Source of the DNA: a virus
Reading direction: 5' to 3' (one strand)
Length of the DNA stretch: 24,654 bases
IMG/VR virus record: IMGVR_UViG_3300021356_000157
Span: 1 to 24,654 of that record
Shown: positions 1 to 5,516 of the stretch, piece by piece
Numbering within the stretch: position 1 is the first letter of the stretch
Layout: the number at the start of each line of letters is the position of its first letter
Translations under genes and position numbers: made by a program
The notes under the pieces: generated by a model
The model's database searches: none
Told to the model about the DNA's origin: nothing
Seen by the model: only the letters and a program-made list of their open reading frames with translations

Positions 1-1566
1 GCAATATTCTTTTGTATGTTTATCTTGTCTAATAGCTTTTTGAAATCCATTTTCTTCTATTACCCAGTGATAGCAATTATATTTTTCGTGCCATAACTTT
101 ATAAGATTAAATGCTTCTTCTAATCCACCACCGTGATGATTTTCTAAATCAACCATTGTTAATTTAACTTGACCATTCTTTGTTTCTACAGCCCATAAGA
201 AACCTGCTTGATAACCTGTAGCTGCTGGGTCAAGTCCTGCTACTAAATAAGAACCAGGTGGAACATAACCTAATTTCATATTTGGGTCATAACATTCTTG
301 TATTTGTTCAGGGTTAAATAATCTTAAGCTATCGTTAAATGCTTTATTAAGATATACCATTTCAAAGTTCTTTAGACCACCAGTAGTCATAGCGTCTTTC
401 TTTCTGTTCATTAACCATTTAAAAGTTCTTTTACCTGACCACAACATACAGTCTACGTGTTCTTCTTCTTCAAACTCTGCTATATCACACATACTATCGT
501 GAGCTTCTTCTACTATATGTTCCCAAGCATCATTCTCTAAAATTGCAGAATATAAATCTTCAGGGTGCTGTCTAGAACCTATAAGCACCATAGCTGTATG
601 TTCCTCTTTTCTAGAACCTAAAGTAGTTGTCCACCAATTTTTAGTATTCTCTCTTGATGCTGGTTGCATAGTAGAACTATGGTCCTCAATGTCATCTGCA
701 ATAATTAAGTCGCAGTCACGAGAAAGTATCTTACCACCACGACCAATACCAATCATTGTTGGAGATTTAATACCAGACACAGTTCTAGTAGATACTGTAA
801 ATCCATTCCTAGACCACATCTTTCCTGCTCTAGTTGCAGGTTTAAATGTACCACCAGGTCCACAAAAATCTTCTTTTAATTTTTCGTTTTGTTCTAAGGT
901 ATCCATAACAGACATTACAGAGTTCATAGCAATATCTTCGTTACCACCTACCCACATAATTCTTATGTTAGGATTTCTACAAATAAGCCATATAACAAAA
1001 TGTATTAACAACTCAGTTTTACCGTGTCGTGGTGGACTTAGTATCATTTGCTGACCACCATTAAGTAAAGCTTTGTTAATAGATTTTATCCATCTATGAT
1101 GAAAATTTGCTGTTTCAAAAGGAATACCTTGTTCTGTTAAAAAGTATCTGTCTCTAAAATTTTGGAAATCTTCTAATGATTGTTTAGCATCATCAGATAC
1201 TTCCCAGTTCTCAGCTTGTTTATCTTTTTCGTAATCTTCCTGAAATGCACCTAACAATCTAGATATGTGTGCTGCAGTGCAACCTAACTCTTTAGCAATT
1301 TCTTGTCTATCCATTCTTCCTTGTATAAGGTCTAATGCATATCCTTGATTTACAAACTTATCGTATAAAGCACCACGTCTAACTTGTGTAACTTTACCTT
1401 TGTTAGCTTCTTTTACTTCAGGTTCATATTCTCTACCTTGCTCTTTGTAACGTGCTTTTCTTTTTTGCTCACGCCACATACAAGTATCGGAACAGTATTT
1501 TCTTTTATTTGCTGGTAGTTTTTCTTCGCAATCAGGCGAAATACATATTATATTTTTAGCTACCAC
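1..1566 (-). CDS. terL: Terminase large subunit, partial (C-terminus off the left edge)
   Basis: This is the ATP-driven DNA-packaging motor with its headful or cos nuclease. It reads as one open frame of 522 codons with no stop before the window edge. The Walker A motif SPPRHGKT lies at about residues 177-184 and Walker B LIIADD at about 287-292. A GSRQHPEDLY segment is typical of the coupling region, and GLDPAAT at about 444-449 supplies the first nuclease Asp. Unusually, the N-terminus has a four-Cys zinc finger (C8, C13, C25, C29) and a helix-turn-helix (about 86-106, DRQEIAKELGCTAAHISRLL) ahead of the ATPase. I chose a GTG start at 1566 because a stop lies three codons upstream, a GTAGG sits just before it, and the first in-frame ATG would cut through the zinc finger. 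It overlaps the upstream gene by 7 bases. The ATPase call is firm; the exact start is less so. Confidence 0.93.
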   Translation of the reverse strand, partial: MVAKNIICISPDCEEKLPANKRKYCSDTCMWREQKRKARYKEQGREYEPEVKEANKGKVTQVRRGALYDKFVNQGYALDLIQGRMDRQEIAKELGCTAAHISRLLGAFQEDYEKDKQAENWEVSDDAKQSLEDFQNFRDRYFLTEQGIPFETANFHHRWIKSINKALLNGGQQMILSPPRHGKTELLIHFVIWLICRNPNIRIMWVGGNEDIAMNSVMSVMDTLEQNEKLKEDFCGPGGTFKPATRAGKMWSRNGFTVSTRTVSGIKSPTMIGIGRGGKILSRDCDLIIADDIEDHSSTMQPASRENTKNWWTTTLGSRKEEHTAMVLIGSRQHPEDLYSAILENDAWEHIVEEAHDSMCDIAEFEEEEHVDCMLWSGKRTFKWLMNRKKDAMTTGGLKNFEMVYLNKAFNDSLRLFNPEQIQECYDPNMKLGYVPPGSYLVAGLDPAATGYQAGFLWAVETKNGQVKLTMVDLENHHGGGLEEAFNLIKLWHEKYNCYHWVIEENGFQKAIRQDKHTKEYC

Positions 1567-1814
1567 TTGTGCCTACAAGCCCAATAGCCTGCAGTAAATT
1601 TATCTTTTTTAGCTGAGCAATTATGTCTAGCGTGAAATGACCTTCTTCTTGCTGTATTCTTTTTTCCATCGCCACTAACACCTTGCTGTCCAAATCTAAC
1701 TAACTTAACTTTATTACCTTTTTTAGCAAGAACAGCGTGTGACTTGCTAGCTTTAGGTGTACGCTTAGGTTTGTTATAACCTGAAAATTTTTCTCCTCTA
1801 TATGTAACAGCCAT
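1560..1814 (-). CDS. Small basic protein of a marine-phage family, function unknown
   Basis: An 84-residue, very basic protein rich in Lys, Arg, His and aromatic residues. The core GQQGVSG is followed by RRRSFHARHNC and a C-terminal AGYWACRHKW. From memory, this pattern recurs in small hypothetical proteins of T4-like cyanophages and other marine phages; I could not search for it. It has two Cys (in RHNCS and WACR) but no full zinc site. Its ATG overlaps the stop of the preceding gene (TAATG), and its own stop overlaps the terminase start, so translation is probably coupled. The charge suggests nucleic-acid or capsid contact during packaging, which is inference. Confidence 0.85.
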   Translation of the reverse strand: MAVTYRGEKFSGYNKPKRTPKASKSHAVLAKKGNKVKLVRFGQQGVSGDGKKNTARRRSFHARHNCSAKKDKFTAGYWACRHKW

Positions 1815-1948
1815 TATTTTTTCTTTGGTTTTTTCTTATATAACTTTTGTGATTTAGCTGTATGCTTAGCACCAGTATGATATTGACCATTAGGCATTCT
1901 ATGTTTTTTACCTGTGTACAATTTTCCTGATTTTGTATATAGTTTCAT
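1814..1948 (-). CDS. 44-residue basic protein with a YTGK-HRMPNGQYHTG motif
   Basis: The frame translates to a 44-residue protein that is nearly one third Lys/Arg. The central stretch YTGKKHRMPNGQYHTGAKH precedes a lysine-rich tail (KKKPKKK). I recall similar YTG..HRM.NG..HTG.TH miniproteins in marine phages near structural genes, with no known role. The start ATG overlaps the upstream stop (ATGA) and the stop overlaps the next start (TAATG). This coupling on both sides, plus the recognisable motif, supports a real gene despite its size. A virion-internal or packaging role is a guess from position and charge. Confidence 0.75.
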   Translation of the reverse strand: MKLYTKSGKLYTGKKHRMPNGQYHTGAKHTAKSQKLYKKKPKKK

Positions 1949-2079
1949 TTCCAACCTTTTTGCATTTGCTTATATGCTTTTTTAGATATAGTACTATTCT
2001 TTTTTGACCTAGACTTACCTTGTACTTTTCGTCTATGTATATTAGCTACTAAACTATTTTTACCTTTACTGTGTGGCAT
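1945..2079 (-). CDS. 44-residue basic protein beginning MPHSKGKNSL
   Basis: A 44-residue Lys/Arg/Ser-rich protein (HRRKVQGKSRSKKNST) ending in KKAYKQMQKGWK. No domain is recognised. It sits in the coupled chain of small genes upstream of the terminase: its start lies 14 bases inside the preceding gene, and its stop shares ATGA with the next start. The regular charge, the absence of internal stops and the perfect coupling argue for a real gene. The function is unknown; nucleic-acid binding would fit the charge. Confidence 0.7.
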   Translation of the reverse strand: MPHSKGKNSLVANIHRRKVQGKSRSKKNSTISKKAYKQMQKGWK

Positions 2080-2260
2080 CTGCATTCTCCATTTGTTCGT
2101 TATAATCTTGTACAAACTCTTTAATTAATTTATCTAAATTTTCCATATTAGGTGGAGTTTGTGTAATCATACTACCACAGTTCTCTACCAGGTCCATACC
2201 CCAAGATTTTAAAATATTAGGATTTTCAAATATGTTTTTACTTTTTTTTCTTTTTGCCAT
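2066..2260 (-). CDS. Hypothetical 64-residue protein
   Basis: A 64-residue protein with a short basic N-terminus (MAKRKKSKN) and an acidic helical C-terminal half (NLDKLIKEFVQDYNEQMENA). No domain is recognised. It follows the zinc-ribbon gene by 8 bases and overlaps the next small gene by 14 bases. It lacks a strong ribosome site, so translation may depend on termination of the gene before it. A structural or packaging-accessory role is possible from position only. Confidence 0.7.
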   Translation of the reverse strand: MAKRKKSKNIFENPNILKSWGMDLVENCGSMITQTPPNMENLDKLIKEFVQDYNEQMENADATQ

Positions 2261-2268
2261 AAGATTTT

Positions 2269-2418
2269 TTACTCTTCTTCTTCGACATTTTTTTTCCGTA
2301 CAATTTTAACTCCTACTTGCTTGTTATATTCTATACAACCAAGATTAGTACATTTTTTTATAAATTCTACTACTTCTAAAGGTCTTCTACAACTTTTACA
2401 AGTTGTGTATTTAGCCAT
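2269..2418 (-). CDS. 49-residue zinc-ribbon miniprotein
   Basis: A 49-residue protein with four cysteines in ribbon order: C7 and C10 (TCKSC), then C24 and C29 (CTNLGC), followed by a basic strand and an acidic EEEE tail. This is the layout of a single zinc ribbon and suggests a DNA-, RNA- or RNA-polymerase-binding module. It lies between the nuclease gene (17 bases away) and the 64-residue gene in the late minus-strand unit. It is one of about ten such miniproteins in the window. The partner is unknown. Confidence 0.72.
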   Translation of the reverse strand: MAKYTTCKSCRRPLEVVEFIKKCTNLGCIEYNKQVGVKIVRKKNVEEEE

Positions 2419-2435
2419 CTGTTTATTATACTATA

Positions 2436-2993
2436 TTATGAGGTAGAGGCAGGGTTTGCCTCCTTACCCTCTTCTACCTCTTGCAAAATATGAAAACTCA
2501 AATTGATAGTGCGTACTACGCCAGTCGCGAGCAGGTCATCCACAGGCACGATTAAGTTGCGTGAAAAAAAATTTTTATTTTCAGCCTCTATAATCCTGTA
2601 TTTATCTTCCCTCAACCAGTCAACAATAAAGGGTATTAGTTGTTCAGGATTCCAGTAATAAAGTTGATTAGTTGGGTAAGCCCAGTAAAACATATAGTCA
2701 GTAAAGGTCTTGAATTGACAACCTGTCTGCATTGTGCCGTCATCCTGTACTATCTGTATTTCTAAAGCTACATTACCTGTATCTTTAGTTTGTGTGTCAG
2801 TTTTAACTTCTACATACTTCATACCTAGTTCATTATTAATTATGAATAGGTCAGCACCCTTTAATTGTTCCTCTCTTCGTGTCTTTTTTACTATAAACTT
2901 AGTGGAGCCATCATCAGTCTGTCGTTCATAAAATAACTTAACTAATCGTTCTCCTTTTTCTCCTATTGCTAGTTGCTCTTTAAAATCAAACAT
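2436..2993 (-). CDS. PD-(D/E)XK-superfamily nuclease-like protein
   Basis: A 185-residue protein with the layout of a small restriction-like nuclease. An N-terminal helix carries GEKGERLV (about 11-18), followed by KGADLFI with the candidate catalytic D48, then KYVEVKTD with E62 and K64 as the ExK pair. The spacing of about 14 residues between D and E fits the superfamily (compare Hjc-type resolvases and VRR-NUC proteins). It may cut branched DNA before packaging or degrade host DNA; the sequence does not decide. The ribosome site AAAGGAGGAT, 2-3 bases from ATG 2993, is close to ideal. It is the first gene of the leftward unit, next to the 1-kb non-coding gap. Confidence 0.72.
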   Translation of the reverse strand: MFDFKEQLAIGEKGERLVKLFYERQTDDGSTKFIVKKTRREEQLKGADLFIINNELGMKYVEVKTDTQTKDTGNVALEIQIVQDDGTMQTGCQFKTFTDYMFYWAYPTNQLYYWNPEQLIPFIVDWLREDKYRIIEAENKNFFSRNLIVPVDDLLATGVVRTINLSFHILQEVEEGKEANPASTS

Positions 2994-3023
2994 CTATCCT
3001 CCTTTAACTTGCTTAAAATTATA
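2994..3023 (-). promoter_or_regulatory. Putative -10 element and ribosome site for the leftward unit
   Basis: Reading leftwards, a perfect TATAAT (3023 to 3018) lies about 24 bases before the nuclease ATG, and the ribosome site AAAGGAGGAT occupies 3005-2996. No convincing -35 hexamer lies at the right distance (the bases there read TATGTA). The ribosome site is firm; the promoter is only a candidate. Confidence 0.4.
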
Positions 3024-3050
3024 ATAGTAGTATAGTTTTATACATAGGCA

Positions 3051-3085
3051 TTTGAAATCAGTAGCTCATAAGGAATGGTTTCAAA
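3051..3085. other. Hairpin 1: 9-bp stem, 17-base loop
   Basis: TTTGAAATC (3051-3059) pairs with GGTTTCAAA (3077-3085), with one T-G wobble, around a 17-base loop. It stands upstream of the leftward promoter candidate. The folding was judged by eye. Confidence 0.5.
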
Positions 3086-3105
3086 GAACATACTTAGAAG
3101 GATAA

Positions 3106-3144
3106 AGCCGATTAGCTACACGGTGGTAACTAGCGTTAAAGGCT
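3106..3144. other. Hairpin 2: interrupted stem
   Basis: AGCC (3106-3109) pairs with GGCT (3141-3144), and TTAGCTA (3112-3118) can pair with TAGC plus TAA (3131-3139) across a small bulge. The loop is CACGGTGGTAAC. The stem is interrupted and this is weaker than its neighbours. Confidence 0.35.
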
Positions 3145-3204
3145 ATTACTTCACATATTTAATTTTTAAGGAAAAGCAAACATAATGTTCACTAAACTTA
3201 AACA

Positions 3205-3257
3205 CTTGGTTGGGAGGGAGTGACACAGGGTTCGCTGTACGCACTACACACTCCAAG
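3205..3257. other. Hairpin 3: two alternative short stems
   Basis: GGAGTG (3217-3222) pairs with CACTCC (3249-3254). Alternatively CTTGG (3205-3209) pairs with CCAAG (3253-3257), sharing two of the same bases. A small ACAG/CTGT stem lies inside the loop. An A-run/T-run dyad follows at 3267-3284. This could be a structured RNA with a weak terminator, but the pairing is short. Confidence 0.35.
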
Positions 3258-3331
3258 CGTACTATAGAAAAAAGTTCTTTTTTTCTTTCTCTTTACTAGC
3301 AATAGTGTGCTAATATAGGACAATAGGAACG

Positions 3332-3397
3332 GTGGTGTAGATTATCAATCTATACCTTCTTGATTGTTCACAATGCCTGTAAACAAACCTACACCAC
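3332..3397. other. Hairpin 4: 9-bp stem with nested hairpin
   Basis: GTGGTGTAG (3332-3340) pairs perfectly with CTACACCAC (3389-3397). Inside, CAATC and GATTG form a nested 5-bp stem around a 10-base loop (about 3346-3365). The region has no ribosome site or ORF, so the arms are probably selected as DNA or RNA structure. Confidence 0.55.
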
Positions 3398-3675
3398 TTT
3401 CCTTCCTCACAAAATTACCAGCAATCTTTTCTCTACTTACGTAATGATATATAGGGGTAGCCACATTAAATCCCCCCTCTAACACACAGGCGTACTATAA
3501 CGCACAGTGCAAGTACGATAGGGTACTATCTACTAACTTATATGTAATACTTACACGACAATACTATATAGTTACTTAATTTGTCCTACCTTTCCTTAGA
3601 AACGATACCCTTTGTTAAACACCATACATAATTCGTACTAGCTAACCGAAAGCTAATATAAAATATAGTCATACA

Positions 3676-3741
3676 CAAAACACACTCATTACTTAAGTAG
3701 CCACAACCCAACCACCACCGCTACTTCTATAGTGTGTTTTG
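3676..3741. other. Hairpin 5: 11-bp and 7-bp stacked stems with a G-free loop
   Basis: CAAAACACACT (3676-3686) pairs perfectly with AGTGTGTTTTG (3731-3741). Further in, AAGTAGC (3695-3701) pairs with GCTACTT (3720-3726). The 18-base loop (3702-3719) is made only of A and C. An all-A/C loop stays single-stranded and suits protein binding, primer priming or RNA-RNA contact. The right arm is followed by a T-rich tract (3743-3758). Confidence 0.6.
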
Positions 3742-3860
3742 CTTTTCCTTATTTTATTATCATCTTTCTATTGTGGGTTATATATATAGTTAATTACCCC
3801 CAACAAGAACATTTGTACAAAGCACAAATAACCTTTTACTACAATAGTAAAGTTAAATTC

Positions 3861-3925
3861 TTTAAGAAGTACTACACGCACTCTCAATGTACGCCTAAGC
3901 ATCCAGTAAGGAAAGTACTTCTATA
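3861..3925. other. Hairpin 6: 9-bp stem, 40-base loop
   Basis: AGAAGTACT (3865-3873) pairs perfectly with AGTACTTCT (3914-3922). Flanking TTTA (3861-3864) can continue with TAAA (3923-3926) after a bulged base. The loop is about 40 bases. It lies just upstream of the TATA-rich promoter candidate for the gene at 4003. Confidence 0.5.
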
Positions 3926-3967
3926 AAGCGGTTTAACTTGACTTATCGTAGTATGTTGGTAATTAGC

Positions 3968-3992
3968 TATATATATCGATATGAAAGGATAA
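3968..3992 (+). promoter_or_regulatory. TATA-rich -10-like site followed by ATGAAAGGATAA mini-ORF
   Basis: TAGCTATATATAT ends a few bases before ATGAAAGGATAA (3981-3992), a complete three-codon ORF (Met-Lys-Gly-stop). If the TATATA at about 3968-3975 is a -10 element, transcription would start at or near A3981. No good -35 is seen; TTGACT at 3938 is too far. The same leader 8-mer stands before two other genes (4786 and 5616). The AAAGGA inside it also serves as a ribosome site, 13 bases from ATG 4003. Confidence 0.35.
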
Positions 3993-4002
3993 GTGATTAA
4001 TT

Positions 4003-4452
4003 ATGGCTACAAAAAAACCTATTCATAGGTTCTACACAAAAGAGGAAGAAAATATATGTCAAGTATATCCATCTTCTAAAAAATACTTACCTAAGGGTTA
4101 TGTCTTAGTTAAGCTAAGAGGTTCTTCCTCTTTTGAATTTTCCCCCGAAAGCGAGGGTAAGACACGCTATATGATAGCAGTGCAAGACACTCAGGGAAAA
4201 TTCAAGAACTTAGGGATACTTAAACAATACGAGGCAGTTATTCAATTGCAAGAATTGTTCAAAGCATATCCCAAAGTTCTTACTCGTAAGGCTTTCAAAC
4301 CTACTAAAGCAGGCACAATGTCATCTGCTTTTATGGAAGAGATAGGTACTAACGCGATATCCGATAGGTTCGAAGAAGTGCCTACTTTACAGGAATGTAA
4401 AGCCTTTATGAATGGTAGGTTCAAAGGTACAGTTCAAGACTATATGTCTTAG
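4003..4452 (+). CDS. Hypothetical 149-residue protein
   Basis: A 149-residue protein with no recognised domain. The N-terminal third is basic and aromatic (HRFYTKEEENICQVYPSSKKYLPKGY), then a beta-rich stretch (YVLVKLRGSSSFEF, RYMIAVQDT) leads to a helical second half. It stands alone, flanked on the left by the structured gap and on the right by a strong intrinsic terminator, so it is probably a monocistronic early gene. The start ATG 4003 follows the MKG mini-ORF by 10 bases. Downstream in-frame ATGs come only after most of the beta-rich region. The function is unknown; position suggests a takeover or regulatory protein. Confidence 0.85.
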   Translation: MATKKPIHRFYTKEEENICQVYPSSKKYLPKGYVLVKLRGSSSFEFSPESEGKTRYMIAVQDTQGKFKNLGILKQYEAVIQLQELFKAYPKVLTRKAFKPTKAGTMSSAFMEEIGTNAISDRFEEVPTLQECKAFMNGRFKGTVQDYMS

Positions 4453-4462
4453 TATCATACTT

Positions 4463-4503
4463 AGTAGTAGTCGGCTTAATTGTCGGCTACTACTTTTTTT
4501 TTA
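4463..4503 (+). terminator. Strong rho-independent terminator
   Basis: A 13-bp stem runs from AGTAGTAGTCGGC (4463-4475) to GTCGGCTACTACT (4482-4494). It has two wobble pairs, a 6-base loop TTAATT, and an immediate run of about ten T. It ends the single-gene unit at 4003-4452. Confidence 0.9.
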
Positions 4504-4628
4504 TATTTGTTTCCTATGTCTAGTTAGTCATATACACCATAATCTGTTCCTATCTAGTCACTCTATATACTCTCACTATTTATATTTCTCTACACTTGAT
4601 TTCAAAATTTATTTTATTTTTTTTTCTT

Positions 4629-4721
4629 GATATATATTTAAATATATATCCTTGGCGTGCATACTGGAGTTATGCATTGGGGTTGTCAAATCCACCTGCT
4701 ATATACTGAAGTAATATTACT
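4629..4721. repeat. Cluster of palindromes: 22-bp perfect, TGCATA hairpin, 12-bp perfect
   Basis: Within the 354-base gene-free stretch 4453-4806, a perfect 22-bp AT-only-centred palindrome occupies 4629-4650. TGCATA/TATGCA (4658-4663 and 4671-4676) forms a 6-bp stem with a 7-base loop, and AGTAATATTACT (4710-4721) is a perfect 12-bp palindrome. An AT-rich tract with spaced dyads resembles operators or an origin unwinding region. Which of these applies cannot be told from sequence. Confidence 0.55.
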
Positions 4722-4742
4722 GAGTTGTGTTAAATTTTTCTC

Positions 4743-4800
4743 AAGTCAAAGTTTTGACTTTTCTTTTAGCTTATATATTTAGACTATGAAAGGCAGGTGA
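4743..4800 (+). promoter_or_regulatory. 18-bp operator-like palindrome, TATATT and MKGR mini-ORF leader
   Basis: AAGTCAAAGTTTTGACTT (4743-4760) is a perfect dyad with a 2-base centre. TATATT (4774-4779) lies 6 bases before ATGAAAGGCAGGTGA (4786-4800), a complete four-codon ORF (Met-Lys-Gly-Arg-stop), so A4786 is a plausible transcription start. The dyad would then cover the -26 to -43 region, where a repressor or activator could act. It also resembles a small terminator (7-bp stem then TTCTTTT). AGGTG gives a ribosome site 8 bases before ATG 4807. Confidence 0.4.
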
Positions 4801-4806
4801 CTATAT

Positions 4807-5241
4807 ATGGCAAAGAAATACAGAAACTCTAGTGTTCCTAGAAACAAAAGAGTATATAACGATAAGGATAAAACTATTGTAGATACAGGTATTCCTAACC
4901 TAAACGGAGTACGCGAGTATGTACAACCAGTTCATAACGCTAAGGATAAGACTTCAGTATGCAAGTACTGTAGCAAGAATTTAGTGCGTGGCTATATATG
5001 CTACGATTGCAGGGAGTTAGAAGCCCCTGTAAAGCGTACCAGTATAGAAGAAAGACTTGCTATAGAAGAAGGCTTAAAACTATTAGCAGAAATTCGTGCT
5101 AATGAAAGCGTTATAAGACAAGATGATATGGCTAATAATACTATAGCGAAAGCTAGTGTATTAGAAACTATAGATAACTTTTGTAAAAGCTGTGGTATTA
5201 ATATTGCACCAGACTTACAGGGTTGCGAGTTTTGTAAATAA
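4807..5241 (+). CDS. Double zinc-ribbon protein, 144 residues
   Basis: A 144-residue protein with two four-Cys zinc ribbons: C52, C55, C65, C68 (CKYC...CYDC) and C126, C129, C140, C143 (CKSC...CEFC). The basic N-terminal 50 residues could bind nucleic acid, and a charged helix (about 78-110) links the two ribbons. Double ribbons usually bind DNA or RNA or bridge proteins; no enzyme motif is present. Gene-free structured stretches lie on both sides, so it is probably a separate unit from the operon that starts at 5630. A phage regulator of host transcription is a fair guess but unproved. Confidence 0.85.
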   Translation: MAKKYRNSSVPRNKRVYNDKDKTIVDTGIPNLNGVREYVQPVHNAKDKTSVCKYCSKNLVRGYICYDCRELEAPVKRTSIEERLAIEEGLKLLAEIRANESVIRQDDMANNTIAKASVLETIDNFCKSCGINIAPDLQGCEFCK

Positions 5242-5250
5242 TATATAGCT

Positions 5251-5325
5251 CGCTATCTACTGCAATTCATAATTCCTGACTAGGTGCCTTTCACTTATTG
5301 CACTACCTAGTCGCAGTAGGTAGCG
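5251..5325. other. Structured element A: 13-bp outer and 8-bp inner stems
   Basis: CGCTATCTACTGC (5251-5263) pairs with GCAGTAGGTAGCG (5313-5325), 13 pairs with one wobble. GACTAGGT (5278-5285) pairs perfectly with ACCTAGTC (5305-5312). The two right arms are contiguous, so the helices can stack, with a 14-base bulge on the left (5264-5277). Confidence 0.75.
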
Positions 5326-5399
5326 TAGTACTCATACACCTATGCTGTGTTCTAAAGTAGTATGTGTAAATGTTATCAGCAGTGTGAGTACTACGCTAC
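5320..5399. other. Structured element B: 15-bp perfect stem, overlaps element A
   Basis: GTAGCGTAGTACTCA (5320-5334) pairs perfectly with TGAGTACTACGCTAC (5385-5399). Inner helices CAC/GTG (5337-5339 with 5382-5384) and GCTG/CAGC (5344-5347 with 5377-5380) extend it. The first six bases, 5320-5325, also belong to the right arm of element A, so the two stems cannot both be complete. Confidence 0.75.
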
Positions 5400-5405
5400 A
5401 TTGGT

Positions 5406-5505
5406 ATGTAGCTTGTAACACATAGTAGTAATTGCGTGTAGCGAATAATTTATTATGGTCGCTTTGTAGGTTGAACTCCTACCAACTGTGTGTTACGAGC
5501 TATAT
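5406..5505. other. Structured element C: 20-bp stem with two internal hairpins, tRNA-T-arm-like
   Basis: Bases 5406-5425 pair with 5486-5505 over 20 consecutive positions (17 Watson-Crick, 3 wobble). Inside are AGCGA/TCGCT (5440-5444 with 5459-5463), topped by ATAAT/ATTAT, and GTAGG-TTGAACT-CCTAC (5466-5482). The latter has the exact 5-bp stem and 7-base loop of a tRNA T arm, with TT then A at the expected loop positions but G in place of the invariant C56. A D arm and a 7-bp acceptor stem are absent, so it is not an ordinary tRNA gene. Confidence 0.7.
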
Positions 5506-5516
5506 GAGGATATAGC

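Larger units (their letters stand above)
2994..4002. other. 1-kb non-coding, inverted-repeat-rich gap between divergent units
   Basis: No supported gene is found on either strand between the leftward nuclease gene and the rightward gene at 4003. The gap holds at least six inverted repeats, listed separately, and a 13-bp inverted repeat whose arms lie 557 bases apart (3168-3180 and 3738-3750). The 9-mer CGTACTATA occurs twice (3258 and 3491). Between about 3400 and 3675 I see only weak short repeats. Such a divergent gap usually carries promoters and sometimes the replication origin, which is inference here. Confidence 0.75.

Noticed and set aside
689-1054. 121-residue plus-strand frame opposite the terminase
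   Set aside because: It is a shadow of terL, which has intact Walker and nuclease motifs on the other strand.
3226-3262. GGGTTCG suggesting a tRNA T arm
   Set aside because: No 5-bp T stem, anticodon arm or acceptor stem can be formed around it.
3732-3926. 64-residue plus-strand frame with a hydrophobic start
   Set aside because: It begins with GTG inside a hairpin arm, lacks a ribosome site, and crosses two inverted repeats that explain the sequence better.
3938-3943. TTGACT as the -35 of the promoter before 4003
   Set aside because: The nearest TATA-like hexamers are 24 or more bases away, too far for a standard sigma-70 promoter.
4412-4630. 72-residue frame after the 4003 gene
   Set aside because: It starts inside the 4003 gene in another frame, runs through the strong terminator at 4463-4503, and has no ribosome site.
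4712-4720. TAATATTAC, identical to the geminivirus rolling-circle nick site
   Set aside because: It is part of a 12-bp AT palindrome, there is no Rep-type nuclease gene in the window, and a 9-mer this AT-rich is expected by chance.
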